Of a stretch of 36,463 nt of DNA, positions 8,505 to 17,237 are shown one piece after another. The notes under the pieces are model-generated. The model was not told the DNA's origin, searched no databases, and was given only the letters and a program-made list of their open reading frames with translations. Source of the DNA: Opitutia bacterium (lineage in GTDB: Bacteria; Verrucomicrobiota; Verrucomicrobiia; Opitutales; Seribacteraceae); the NCBI GenBank assembly GCA_002726435.1, contig PBSV01000038.1:1-36463 (forward strand), given 5' to 3'. The number at the start of each line of letters is the position of its first letter. The stretch's first letter is position 1. A program made the position numbers and the translations under genes.

Positions 8505-9449
8505 TTATTCCTCCGGGTCGAGAGCAAGGGACAACTCGAGCGGGCTCATTTTAGTTTTTCCGCGAAGATCAGTACCGACAAGCTTGTCGAGTTTCCGAAA
8601 ATCAATTTTTCCATTTTGCATGAGAACTGCACGAAGTTTTCGTAAACCAAGAGATTCTAGTTGTCTGACCCGTTCGCCGGACACATTAAGTACATCTGCA
8701 ATGTCGTCCAGTTTCATCGAGTCGTCCGCTCCAATACCAAAACGCATTGCTAAAACTTTTCTTTCCCGGTTATCGAGAAAGCTGAGTGCGACTGACACAT
8801 CATCGCCAAGCGATCCATCTTCACGGTAGGACTGATTAAGTTCTTCCTCTTCAGTCATCACATCCCCGAGAGTTTGGTTAGAATCTTCACCGAGCGGTTC
8901 ATCAATCGAGAGCGAGTTGGTGGGGGCGAATTTTACCCGGTTGGATAAATTACGGTCATTACCAAGAGCTTTATTAACTTCTTCCTCGGTTGGTATGCGT
9001 CCAAGTTCGACTTGAAGTTGTGAACGGACCAAATTTTCTTTTCTTTTGCCCTGTGATACATCATGGGGAACGGCGACTGCACCCGACATTTTGCCAATCA
9101 GTCTTTGTATTCTTTGACGAATCCACCATGCGGCGTAAGTGCTAAGTTTAATCCCTCTGGTGTGGTCAAATTTATCAAGCGCAACCACAAGGCCCTGTAT
9201 ACCCTCAGCCATTACATCTTCCATGGACACACTGGTTTGGCGAAACTTGAGAGCAATGGAAGCAACCAGACGAATGTGTCTTTCAATGAGTTCTTTTCTT
9301 GCTTCGTCGGAACCTTCTGCCATTTTCTGGAAAAGAATGTCACACTCCTCTTTGGTGGGGGGTGGCATGCGTGAACGATCAGAGATAAACCGGCCAATTG
9401 GGTCTAAAGAATTCTTATCAGGCGTAAAGTTTGATTTGTTTGATACCAT
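8505..9449 (-). CDS. RNA polymerase sigma-70 family factor (RpoD/group 2-3-like)
   Basis: Region 2 ELIERHIRLVASIALKF...GIKLSTYAAWWIRQRIQRLI; region 4 ERKVLAMRFGIG...LNVSGERVRQLESLGLRKLR. Confidence 0.93.
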   Translation of the reverse strand: MVSNKSNFTPDKNSLDPIGRFISDRSRMPPPTKEECDILFQKMAEGSDEARKELIERHIRLVASIALKFRQTSVSMEDVMAEGIQGLVVALDKFDHTRGIKLSTYAAWWIRQRIQRLIGKMSGAVAVPHDVSQGKRKENLVRSQLQVELGRIPTEEEVNKALGNDRNLSNRVKFAPTNSLSIDEPLGEDSNQTLGDVMTEEEELNQSYREDGSLGDDVSVALSFLDNRERKVLAMRFGIGADDSMKLDDIADVLNVSGERVRQLESLGLRKLRAVLMQNGKIDFRKLDKLVGTDLRGKTKMSPLELSLALDPEE

Positions 9450-9459
9450 AGTACTTAAT

Positions 9460-9494
9460 AAAACGATTCCATCTCAAAAAAAGATCATCGTTTT
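9460..9494. repeat. Inverted repeat AAAACGAT...ATCGTTTT (8-bp arms, nested ATCT/AGAT) in the leader of the sigma factor gene
   Basis: Read directly; arms 9460-9467 and 9487-9494, ending 11 nt before the sigma start codon. Confidence 0.6.
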
Positions 9495-9628
9495 TTTACT
9501 ACTCAATTATTCTAATAGGCCTCATAGGCTGTGCTTTTACCCCTAATGATTTGCAAATTTGCTGGATCTTATTCCAAGGGGACTGTTTCTAGTTTGAGCT
9601 AACCGGCGGATAGCGATTCGATGTAGTA

Positions 9629-10621
9629 ATGGAAGTATTGGAAAATCGAATGGAAGGATTGTATTGTCCGGCAGGTGATTTTTTCATTGATCCGCGGGGT
9701 CAGGTTAAAAATGCTTTGATCACACATGCTCACAGCGACCATGCCCGTGCCGGGCACAACCAATACCTTTGTTCGGAAAACTGCACTTCTTTGCTTCAGG
9801 TACGAATTGGAAAAGATGCGAAAATTGAAGGTTTAAAGTACGGGGAAAAAAGAAAAATTGGAGATGCCTTGGTTTCTTTTCACCCGGCAGGTCATATTTT
9901 GGGCTCGGCCCAGATTCGAATTGAAGTGAAAGGATGTGTTTGGGTGGTAAGTGGGGACTATAAACCACAGGCTGACTCTACCTGTGAATCTTTTGAATTA
10001 GTTCCCTGTGATGGATTTATTTCCGAATGCACTTTCGGGCTACCGGTTTATCACTGGGCTGATGAATCCGAGATACACCGGGAAATGAATCAATGGTGGC
10101 GAGAAAATAAAAAGGCAGATGAAATTTCCCTCTTGTTTGCCTACTCGTTGGGAAAAGCCCAGCGCGTACTGGCCGGATTGGATGCAGAAATCGGTAAGAT
10201 ATATGTTCACGGGGCAGTGGATTCTTTTCTCGAGCATTATGCCCGGGCGGGGGTTGTATTGCCAGCGGTCGAAGTCGTAAACCGCAACAAGGACCAGCCT
10301 TACGGGGGATCTTTGGTCGTTGCTCCGCCAGCGGTGGAGGATTCTGCATGGACCAGGGGATTCCGGGGGGCGAAACGTGGTTTTGCCTCCGGATGGATGG
10401 CAATACGAGGAGCCCGCAGAAGAAGAAATCTGGACCGTGGATTTGTTCTTTCTGACCATGCGGATTGGAATGGATTAATCGAAGTTATTGAAGGAACTGG
10501 AGCGGAGACGGTAAAAGTCACCCATGGAAATGGAGACGCCCTCAGTGCTTTTCTTCGTGAAAGAGGACTGGACGCAGAAGTCTTGAAGGGTGCGGTGATT
10601 CGCGGAGAAGAGGAGGAATGA
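9629..10621 (+). CDS. Ligase-associated DNA exonuclease (metallo-beta-lactamase/beta-CASP, mRNA 3'-end-processing-factor-like)
   Basis: THAHSDHARAGHNQYLCS, HPAGHILGSAQIRIE, VSGDYKPQADSTCESFE, LSDHADWNGL; overlaps downstream ligase start (ATGA). Confidence 0.92.
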   Translation: MEVLENRMEGLYCPAGDFFIDPRGQVKNALITHAHSDHARAGHNQYLCSENCTSLLQVRIGKDAKIEGLKYGEKRKIGDALVSFHPAGHILGSAQIRIEVKGCVWVVSGDYKPQADSTCESFELVPCDGFISECTFGLPVYHWADESEIHREMNQWWRENKKADEISLLFAYSLGKAQRVLAGLDAEIGKIYVHGAVDSFLEHYARAGVVLPAVEVVNRNKDQPYGGSLVVAPPAVEDSAWTRGFRGAKRGFASGWMAIRGARRRRNLDRGFVLSDHADWNGLIEVIEGTGAETVKVTHGNGDALSAFLRERGLDAEVLKGAVIRGEEEE

Positions 10622-12270
10622 ATCTTTTTGCCAAACTCTTCCACGACTTGGATGAAATGACCAAGACCAATGCCAAACTGGACCGCTTGGTGGAGTATTT
10701 TAAGGAGGCCCCACCGGAGGATGCAATCTGGGTGGTTTGGTTTCTTTCTGGAAACCGAATCAAGGGAACAATCAAAACCGGAGAAATCAGAAATTTTGTG
10801 GCGGAACGGGCGGACTTGCCCCTGTGGTTGGTGGAAGAATGTCACCACCAGGTGGGGGACTTGGCAGAAACCGCCGCTCTTTTGGTGCGGGGAGAGAGCG
10901 ACCGGATGCCTCAGGGATTGAATTTTACTGTGCAGACTTTCATTCATGCCATGCGGGGCATGGATTCCACGGGACGCCGGGAATCAATGAACCGGGCATG
11001 GGACTCGATGCGCTCGGTTGACCTGCTCCCTTTCCACAAACTACTCACCGGCGGATTTCGGATGGGGGTTTCCAAAGGCAACCTGTACAAGGCCCTGGCA
11101 CGGGTGGGGAAGGTGGAACCGGCAGTCATCTCCCAGCGACTGGCTGGTGAGTGGACGCCCAGTTCACTTGGTCTGAGCGAAATTTTAAATCCGGAATCGG
11201 AGGATTCGGGGTGGTGCCGGCCGTTTCCCTTTTGTTTGGCTCCTCCATTACAGGAAAAAGTAGAGAGCTTGGGAAACTGCTCCGACTGGCAGGTCGAATG
11301 GAAATGGGATGGTATCCGGGCCCAACTGATCAAGGCAAGTGGAAGGGGAATTCTCTGGTCCCGGGGAGATGAATCGGTGGGGGATGCATTTCCCGAAATT
11401 CTGGACTGTATAAAATTATTACCCGATGACATTTGTCTGGATGGGGAAATTCTCGCTTGGGGATCCGAGGGCTTGCGATCTTTTTCCCGTTTGCAGAAAA
11501 GATTGGGAAGAAAAGATCCAGGTCCATCGATCCTGAAGCGCGACCCGGTTCGTTTTTTGGCGTACGATCTTCTACGATGCAACGGAAAGGATTGTAGAGA
11601 CATGAGTCTGGAGTATAGAAGGGAGAAATTAGAAGCGGTGGTTAATTCCCTGCCTGATGGATTCCCCCTTGATATTTCTCCCCTGGTAAATGGTGGAAAC
11701 TGGAAGGAACTTGAATCTCTCCGTGAGGAATCCCGAGCTCGTGGAGTGGAGGGATTTATGCTGAAGCGGAAAGATTCAGCTTACCGGGGCGGGCGGGTGA
11801 AAGGTTCATGGTTTAAGTGGAAGGTGGATCCTTTTCTCGCCGACATGGTGGTGGTGAGTGCTCAACTTGGACATGGAAAAAGATCAAATTTATTCACTGA
11901 TTATTCGCTTGCAGTTTGGAATGAAAGTGGAGAACTCGTGACCGTGGCGAAGGCCTATTCCGGGCTGACTGATAAAGAAATTGAAAAAGTGGACCGGTTT
12001 GTCAGAAAAAATGTCACCGGTAAATTCGGACCTGTCCGAGGTGTGCGTCCGGAACTGGTCTTTGAAATTGCATTCGAGGGAGTCCAGGCATCCGGCCGGC
12101 ATAAATCGGGAGTGGCCTTACGCTTTCCCCGCATTCATCGATGGAGGAGTGATAAAAAACCGAAAGACGCGGACACCCTGGAAATGATCCGTGGATTTGC
12201 CGGAATCGGGGAAGTAAGGGAGAAAAACGGCACCAAAATGGATCAGGATGGGAATCTTCTGCTTTTCTAA
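10618..12270 (+). CDS. ATP-dependent DNA ligase
   Basis: Nucleotidyltransferase motif EWKWDGIRAQL (KxDG), ICLDGEILAW, GVEGFMLKRKDSAYRGGR, SWFKWKVDPFLADMVVV. Confidence 0.95.
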   Translation: MNLFAKLFHDLDEMTKTNAKLDRLVEYFKEAPPEDAIWVVWFLSGNRIKGTIKTGEIRNFVAERADLPLWLVEECHHQVGDLAETAALLVRGESDRMPQGLNFTVQTFIHAMRGMDSTGRRESMNRAWDSMRSVDLLPFHKLLTGGFRMGVSKGNLYKALARVGKVEPAVISQRLAGEWTPSSLGLSEILNPESEDSGWCRPFPFCLAPPLQEKVESLGNCSDWQVEWKWDGIRAQLIKASGRGILWSRGDESVGDAFPEILDCIKLLPDDICLDGEILAWGSEGLRSFSRLQKRLGRKDPGPSILKRDPVRFLAYDLLRCNGKDCRDMSLEYRREKLEAVVNSLPDGFPLDISPLVNGGNWKELESLREESRARGVEGFMLKRKDSAYRGGRVKGSWFKWKVDPFLADMVVVSAQLGHGKRSNLFTDYSLAVWNESGELVTVAKAYSGLTDKEIEKVDRFVRKNVTGKFGPVRGVRPELVFEIAFEGVQASGRHKSGVALRFPRIHRWRSDKKPKDADTLEMIRGFAGIGEVREKNGTKMDQDGNLLLF

Positions 12271-12282
12271 TTTGAACTGCAA

Positions 12283-13842
12283 TTAAGCGGCCAGGCTTTT
12301 TTTGAAATTACCCAAATTTTCCCTGGCACTTTCCTTGCGGTCCACAATTGGACGGGGGTAGTCTTTTCCAATCAGGCAGTTTGAGGAAATTTGAACGGAT
12401 TCGGGGGCCAGGTGGGGTTCGAAAATGTACTTGGGGGGAAAGTCTTTTAACTCGGGGATCCAAAATTTGATGAAGGAGGCGGATTTGGTTTCAGCATTGA
12501 GGCTTGATTTTGCGTCTGGACAGGGATTGTAGAGCCTGAAGTAGGGCATTGAAAAGGGAGCCACTCCGGAGAGCCACAACCAGTTGGCATTGTTGAGTGC
12601 CCAATCGCTGTCGAGAAGTTTGGCCTCAAAAACATCGCGCCCATGTTTCCAGTGCTGCCAAAGTTGTCCACGGGTAAGGAAACAGGAAACTGCATGCCTG
12701 CCGAGGTGATGCATCCAACCGGTTGCTTCGAGTTGCCTCATCATTGCGTCGATGTATGGAAATCCGGTCATTCCTTTTTCCCAGGCAGAAAGCTTGTTTT
12801 CATCTAATTCTCCCCAGTCAATCTTTTTGCACATGGAGTTGCCGTTCACCTGGTCCCAGTTTTCCACGGACCTTGACAAGACATAAAACATTTCACGAAA
12901 CAGGAGCTGTCCGTGGAGGGATTCCGGCGGCTTGGTGAAGTCATCTTTTCGGTGGCATTTTTCACATTCCTTCCAAAGTTGGCGAACTGACAGACACCCG
13001 GTGCTAAGGTAGGGGGATAATCCTGTGGTGCTTGGTTCTTGAGGGTCCTGGCTTTGATTGGTCGAGCAAGTTTTCGGTTTCCTGAACTGATTGACAAATT
13101 CTGGACGGGAGGAAACTTTTTCTTTAAGCCGGCGTAGAGCTACGGTCTCACCACCAATGAAATAGCACTCATGTTCCGGGGTAGGGAATGGAATTCGTGT
13201 CCTGATCTCAGGAATTGAAATGGTCGGAAAGGGCAGGGGATGGGAGGAAAATTCTTTCGGAAAAGAAGGAATTGCGGAGGGCACCGGCAAAGGATCGGGC
13301 ACCCGATAAAATCCGTGTTCGTCGAGGCCAAAATATTCCGTGAATAACTTGACAGCATCCTTCATGGATTTCGGCTGTTTGAAGTTCGGGGCGGAAATTA
13401 CGGATTCAAGATCGGTCAGGGTATGCACCGCCGGAAAAAATTCAACCGGGGTGGGAGAGGATGAATCTGTGCCGGAAAACAAAGCTTGGATTGACTGGGT
13501 GACCTGCAAACCATGGGGTTCCGAGCAGTAATCCGAAAAAAGACCGATCGGATATTCGCTGTACTTTTTAATCTCCTTGAAGATCTCCGAGGGATTTCCG
13601 AAGGCAATTAATAGTCCATGGTTTTGCAGGGCTTGCAATTGAGAGTCGAGGTCAGAAAGACACTCAATTAAAAACCTCATCCGATTCGGGGAAATCTTGT
13701 CGAGTTCGGATCCCACAACCGCAGGGTCGAGAATGAACAAGGGTAAAACGGATTGGGAATCCTTATCCTTGCAAGCTTCCAACAAGGCAGGGTTGTCGTG
13801 TAAACGAAGACACTTTCGAAACCAAACAACTGATGTTTTCAC
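12283..13842 (-). CDS. Animal-type (6-4) photolyase / cryptochrome family protein
   Basis: SVVWFRKCLRLHDNPALL; GGETVALRRLKEK; TGFPYIDAMMRQLEATGWMHHLGRHAVSCFLTRGQLWQHW...VFEAKLLDSDWALNNANWLWLSG; PPKYIFEPHLAPE...IGKDYPRPIV. These resemble the animal cryptochrome/(6-4) photolyase consensus more than bacterial class I CPD photolyase. Confidence 0.88.
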   Translation of the reverse strand: MKTSVVWFRKCLRLHDNPALLEACKDKDSQSVLPLFILDPAVVGSELDKISPNRMRFLIECLSDLDSQLQALQNHGLLIAFGNPSEIFKEIKKYSEYPIGLFSDYCSEPHGLQVTQSIQALFSGTDSSSPTPVEFFPAVHTLTDLESVISAPNFKQPKSMKDAVKLFTEYFGLDEHGFYRVPDPLPVPSAIPSFPKEFSSHPLPFPTISIPEIRTRIPFPTPEHECYFIGGETVALRRLKEKVSSRPEFVNQFRKPKTCSTNQSQDPQEPSTTGLSPYLSTGCLSVRQLWKECEKCHRKDDFTKPPESLHGQLLFREMFYVLSRSVENWDQVNGNSMCKKIDWGELDENKLSAWEKGMTGFPYIDAMMRQLEATGWMHHLGRHAVSCFLTRGQLWQHWKHGRDVFEAKLLDSDWALNNANWLWLSGVAPFSMPYFRLYNPCPDAKSSLNAETKSASFIKFWIPELKDFPPKYIFEPHLAPESVQISSNCLIGKDYPRPIVDRKESARENLGNFKKSLAA

Positions 13843-13849
13843 GGGTGGA

Positions 13850-15301
13850 TTATGCCTGTGGTCTTAAGGTGGCGAGCGCGGCAAGTGCCCGGTTTCGGGC
13901 ATCGGAATGATCCACGCAGGGCCCTGGGTAATTACCGCCAAGGTCAACCCCGCTGGATTCAAGCAGATCCGCCGGTGCCTCCCAGGGACGGAATGTCCAT
14001 TTAGGGGGGAGGTTTTGAAGGGAGGGTATCCATTGGCGGGCATAAATTCCGCGGGTATCGAATTTCTCCCCCTGGGTGATCGGGTTGAAAATTCGGAAAT
14101 AAGGGGCAGCATCAGCCCCACAACCGGCGGCCCACTGCCAGCCCTGGGTATTGCTGGCGAGGTCGGCATCCACCAAAGTGTCCCAAAACCAGCGGGCACC
14201 CTCCTGCCAGGGAAGGAGAAGATGTTTGACCAAAAAAGAGGCAACAACCATGCGAACCCGGTTATGCATCCAACCAGTCTCATAGAGTTGCCGCATCCCC
14301 GCATCGACCATCGGATATCCGGTGTTGCCAGATTGCCAAAGTTTTAAATTTTCCGGGTCGTCCAACCATGGAAAATCGGCATATTTTGGGCGGAGTGGTT
14401 GATCGGGGATGGAAGGAAAGTGATAAAGAAGATGATAAGAAAATTCTCGCCAGCCGATTTCGACGAGAAACTTGTTTTCTCCCCGGTGACTTCCTTCCTT
14501 GTCGGCCTGCAAAACTGCCTGGCAAATTTGGCGGGGGCTGACCAGTCCCCATGCAAGGTAAGGAGAAAGACGGGAAGTGCCATCCACCGAGGGTATGTTT
14601 CTTCGGGTGGCATAGGAGTGAGTCACTTCATCCACCGTCCGTTCAATCATTTGATGAGCCGCTTCTTCCGAGACCACCCAATGCTCGGCAAATTTTTCAT
14701 GCCAGTTTTGAGTATTGAGAAGGGAGAGGTCATCCAAGCTCGATTCCGCAGTGGAAGTTTTGAAAAAGGGCAACTTGGAAGTGTTGTAAACGAGAGGCTC
14801 GCGGTAGATGATTGGGCGGGACTTTCTCCAGTATGGAGTGAATACCTGGAAGGGTTTCCCAGACCCGTTTTTCATTTCCCAGGGTTCTTGAAGGAGGGAA
14901 GAATTAAAGGACTGGGTTTCAATCCCCGCCTGATCGAGTGATTCCTCTACTTTCTCCTGGGTGGAGATGCCGGACGGGTCATAGGTTCTGCCATAATACA
15001 CTTCATCTGCACGGTACTTTTTGGCAAGCCGGGGTAAAATTTCAGCGGCACTGCCCTTGCAAAATAATAGTCGTCCGCCTAATTTTTCAATTGATCCTGC
15101 AAGACTGGAGAGTGAGTGATGGAGCCACCAGCGGGAAGCGGATCCGGGAGCCCAGCTTCCCCCTTCCTGCTCGTCCCAGATAAAAACCGGGATAATTTCT
15201 TTGTTCCGCTCAAAGGCATAGCCAAGTGCGGGATGATCGAGAAGTCTGAGGTCTTTGCGAAACCAAACAATTGATTTGTTTGATGAGGCTTCAGCAATCA
15301 T
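13850..15301 (-). CDS. phr: Deoxyribodipyrimidine (CPD class I) photolyase
   Basis: SIVWFRKDLRLLDHPAL; IGWREFSYHLLYHFP; TGYPMVDAGMRQLYETGWMHNRVRMVVASFLVKHLLLPWQEG; NTQGWQWAAGCGADAAPYFRIFNP. Confidence 0.96.
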   Translation of the reverse strand: MIAEASSNKSIVWFRKDLRLLDHPALGYAFERNKEIIPVFIWDEQEGGSWAPGSASRWWLHHSLSSLAGSIEKLGGRLLFCKGSAAEILPRLAKKYRADEVYYGRTYDPSGISTQEKVEESLDQAGIETQSFNSSLLQEPWEMKNGSGKPFQVFTPYWRKSRPIIYREPLVYNTSKLPFFKTSTAESSLDDLSLLNTQNWHEKFAEHWVVSEEAAHQMIERTVDEVTHSYATRRNIPSVDGTSRLSPYLAWGLVSPRQICQAVLQADKEGSHRGENKFLVEIGWREFSYHLLYHFPSIPDQPLRPKYADFPWLDDPENLKLWQSGNTGYPMVDAGMRQLYETGWMHNRVRMVVASFLVKHLLLPWQEGARWFWDTLVDADLASNTQGWQWAAGCGADAAPYFRIFNPITQGEKFDTRGIYARQWIPSLQNLPPKWTFRPWEAPADLLESSGVDLGGNYPGPCVDHSDARNRALAALATLRPQA

Positions 15302-16005
15302 TGATTGAGTCGAAGCTGGGAAAGGCCGGCGTCCACCTTCAAAACTTGTCCGGTGATTGAACTGGCTCCCTCGGAATGAAGGAAAGATATGGTGGAGGAA
15401 ATTTCATTGACCGCGGGAATCTTTTTCAAGGGATGACGGCTCTCGATCATCGGAATCATTTTATCTCCACCAACCATTGCCAATCCCATTTCCGTTGGAG
15501 TGAGGGTGGGAGCAACCACATTGACCCTGACTTTGGGAGCGAGGTCAGCAGCGAGGGCAATGGCAAACCCTTCCAGGGCAGATTTCGCGGATGAAATGGC
15601 ACAGTGATTGGGCAGACCAGTTCGTGCCGCCACGGAGGATAGAAGGACTATTGAACCATCCAGTCTTGGGAGTAAGGACTGAATTAAGGTAAATGCATCA
15701 AGAACACTGGTTTGAAATGCTTCGATCATTTGTTCAGGCTTCAAACGCTTGATTGGGCCGAGAATTACTTTTCCGGGGCAAAAAGTAAAAGCGTTGATAG
15801 AATCAGGGAGTTGATCGGCGAACGATTCAGGGGATTTGATATCACCACTAATCCAGGTGCAGCCGGGGACGGGTTCAGCGGGTGCGGTTCGCGACAGAGC
15901 AAACACATTCTGGTTATCCTGGATTGATAAATCAACCAAACTGCGGCCGATTCCACGGGACGCCCCGACGATTAAATGAGATTTGTTTTGAGTAGTGTTT
16001 TCCAC
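15298..16005 (-). CDS. Short-chain dehydrogenase/reductase (SDR)
   Basis: LIVGASRGIGRSLV; NAFTFCPGK; IVLLSSVAARTGLPNHCAISSAKSALEGFA; VNVVAPTLTPTEM; start GTG, 4-nt overlap with downstream phr. Confidence 0.9.
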   Translation of the reverse strand: MENTTQNKSHLIVGASRGIGRSLVDLSIQDNQNVFALSRTAPAEPVPGCTWISGDIKSPESFADQLPDSINAFTFCPGKVILGPIKRLKPEQMIEAFQTSVLDAFTLIQSLLPRLDGSIVLLSSVAARTGLPNHCAISSAKSALEGFAIALAADLAPKVRVNVVAPTLTPTEMGLAMVGGDKMIPMIESRHPLKKIPAVNEISSTISFLHSEGASSITGQVLKVDAGLSQLRLNQ

Positions 16006-16043
16006 AGGTAAAGATATCGATTGTTGGAGGGGATTAGATCATT

Positions 16044-16059
16044 TTTCAAAAATTTGAAA
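16044..16059. promoter_or_regulatory. Palindrome TTTCAAA-AA-TTTGAAA, candidate operator in divergent intergenic region
   Basis: Perfect 7-bp arms with 2-nt centre, close to the SDR-phr operon start. Confidence 0.35.
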
Positions 16060-16163
16060 CCTTGGACCGAACCATACTTTTGGTTTAAGTTTTGATTATA
16101 TTTTAATTGAAGAAATCATACATGGGATCATAAATACGATTGCTTTTGAATGGCAATGCATCA

Positions 16164-16182
16164 GAACAATTATGTTTTGTTC
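16164..16182. promoter_or_regulatory. Inverted repeat GAACAA-N7-TTGTTC, candidate operator of the sugar operon
   Basis: 6-bp perfect arms 36 nt before the dehydrogenase start codon. Confidence 0.35.
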
Positions 16183-16217
16183 AAGCTTATTAATTTTACC
16201 CCGTTTATTTCTAGTTC

Positions 16218-17237
16218 ATGAAGGCCTTATCCTTAAACAACCCATTGGAGTGGGAATCAGTAGTAATTCCGGATCCTGAGCCACCCGAATCCGGAGAAGC
16301 TCAAGTACGGGTTCATCGGGTGGGAATTTGCGGGACCGACCTCAGTGGATATTTGGGTAAAATGCCCTTTTTTAGTTATCCCCGGATCCCCGGACACGAG
16401 CTGGGAGTTGAAGTAATCAGCGTCGGGGCCGGCGTCAATCATCTGAAGCAGGGAGACCGATGCAGTGTGGAACCATACATCAATGACCCGACCAGTTATG
16501 CGAGCCGCATCGGACTGCCTAACTGCTGCGACCGGTTGCAAGTCCTTGGAGTTCATACCGACGGCGGGCTTCGGGAATGCTTTAATCTTCCCGCCCGAAA
16601 ATTACATACCAGTTCTTCTCTCAGTTACGAACAACTGGCCCTGGTCGAAACCCTGGCCATTGGTTGTCATGCGGTAGACCGGGCAAATCCAGCTCCTGAC
16701 GACAATGTTCTGGTAATTGGGGCCGGCCCGATTGGACTCGCTACAATGGTCTTTCTTAGACTGATCGGATGTAGAGTAGTGGTCGCTGATTTTAATCAAG
16801 GAAGGTTACAGTTTTGCACCGAAAATATGAACGTTGATTCCACCGTGGTTGCAGGCGATGGAATTCACGACCGCATACGGGTGGCGTGTGGGGGCAACTT
16901 GGCGGATGTTGTGATTGATGCCACCGGACACAATGGTTCAATGTCTGACGCTTGTGAAATGCTTGCCCCAGGGGGACGGCTTTGTTTCGTGGGGATTACC
17001 ACAAAAGAAGTATCTTTTACTCATCCCCCCTTGCATAAAGTGGAGGGCACAATCTTGTGCTCCCGTAATGCCCATCCCCGGGACTTCGAAAAAATTATCC
17101 GGTTGATGGAGCGTGGATGTATTGACACTTCTCCGTGGATTACACATCGGATCGGATTGGATGAGGTTGCGGAAAAATTCGAATCTTTCACCCGTCCGGA
17201 AACCGGGGCGATAAAAGCAATGATTGAATTAACATGA
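16218..17237 (+). CDS. Zinc-dependent medium-chain alcohol dehydrogenase; candidate L-galactonate 5-dehydrogenase-type enzyme
   Basis: [55 protein letters not shown] Rossmann motif. Specific substrate is inferred from context only. Confidence 0.85.
   Translation: MKALSLNNPLEWESVVIPDPEPPESGEAQVRVHRVGICGTDLSGYLGKMPFFSYPRIPGHELGVEVISVGAGVNHLKQGDRCSVEPYINDPTSYASRIGLPNCCDRLQVLGVHTDGGLRECFNLPARKLHTSSSLSYEQLALVETLAIGCHAVDRANPAPDDNVLVIGAGPIGLATMVFLRLIGCRVVVADFNQGRLQFCTENMNVDSTVVAGDGIHDRIRVACGGNLADVVIDATGHNGSMSDACEMLAPGGRLCFVGITTKEVSFTHPPLHKVEGTILCSRNAHPRDFEKIIRLMERGCIDTSPWITHRIGLDEVAEKFESFTRPETGAIKAMIELT

Noticed and set aside
10944-11603. 219-aa minus-strand ORF within the DNA ligase gene
   Set aside because: Antisense shadow of a confident ligase CDS.
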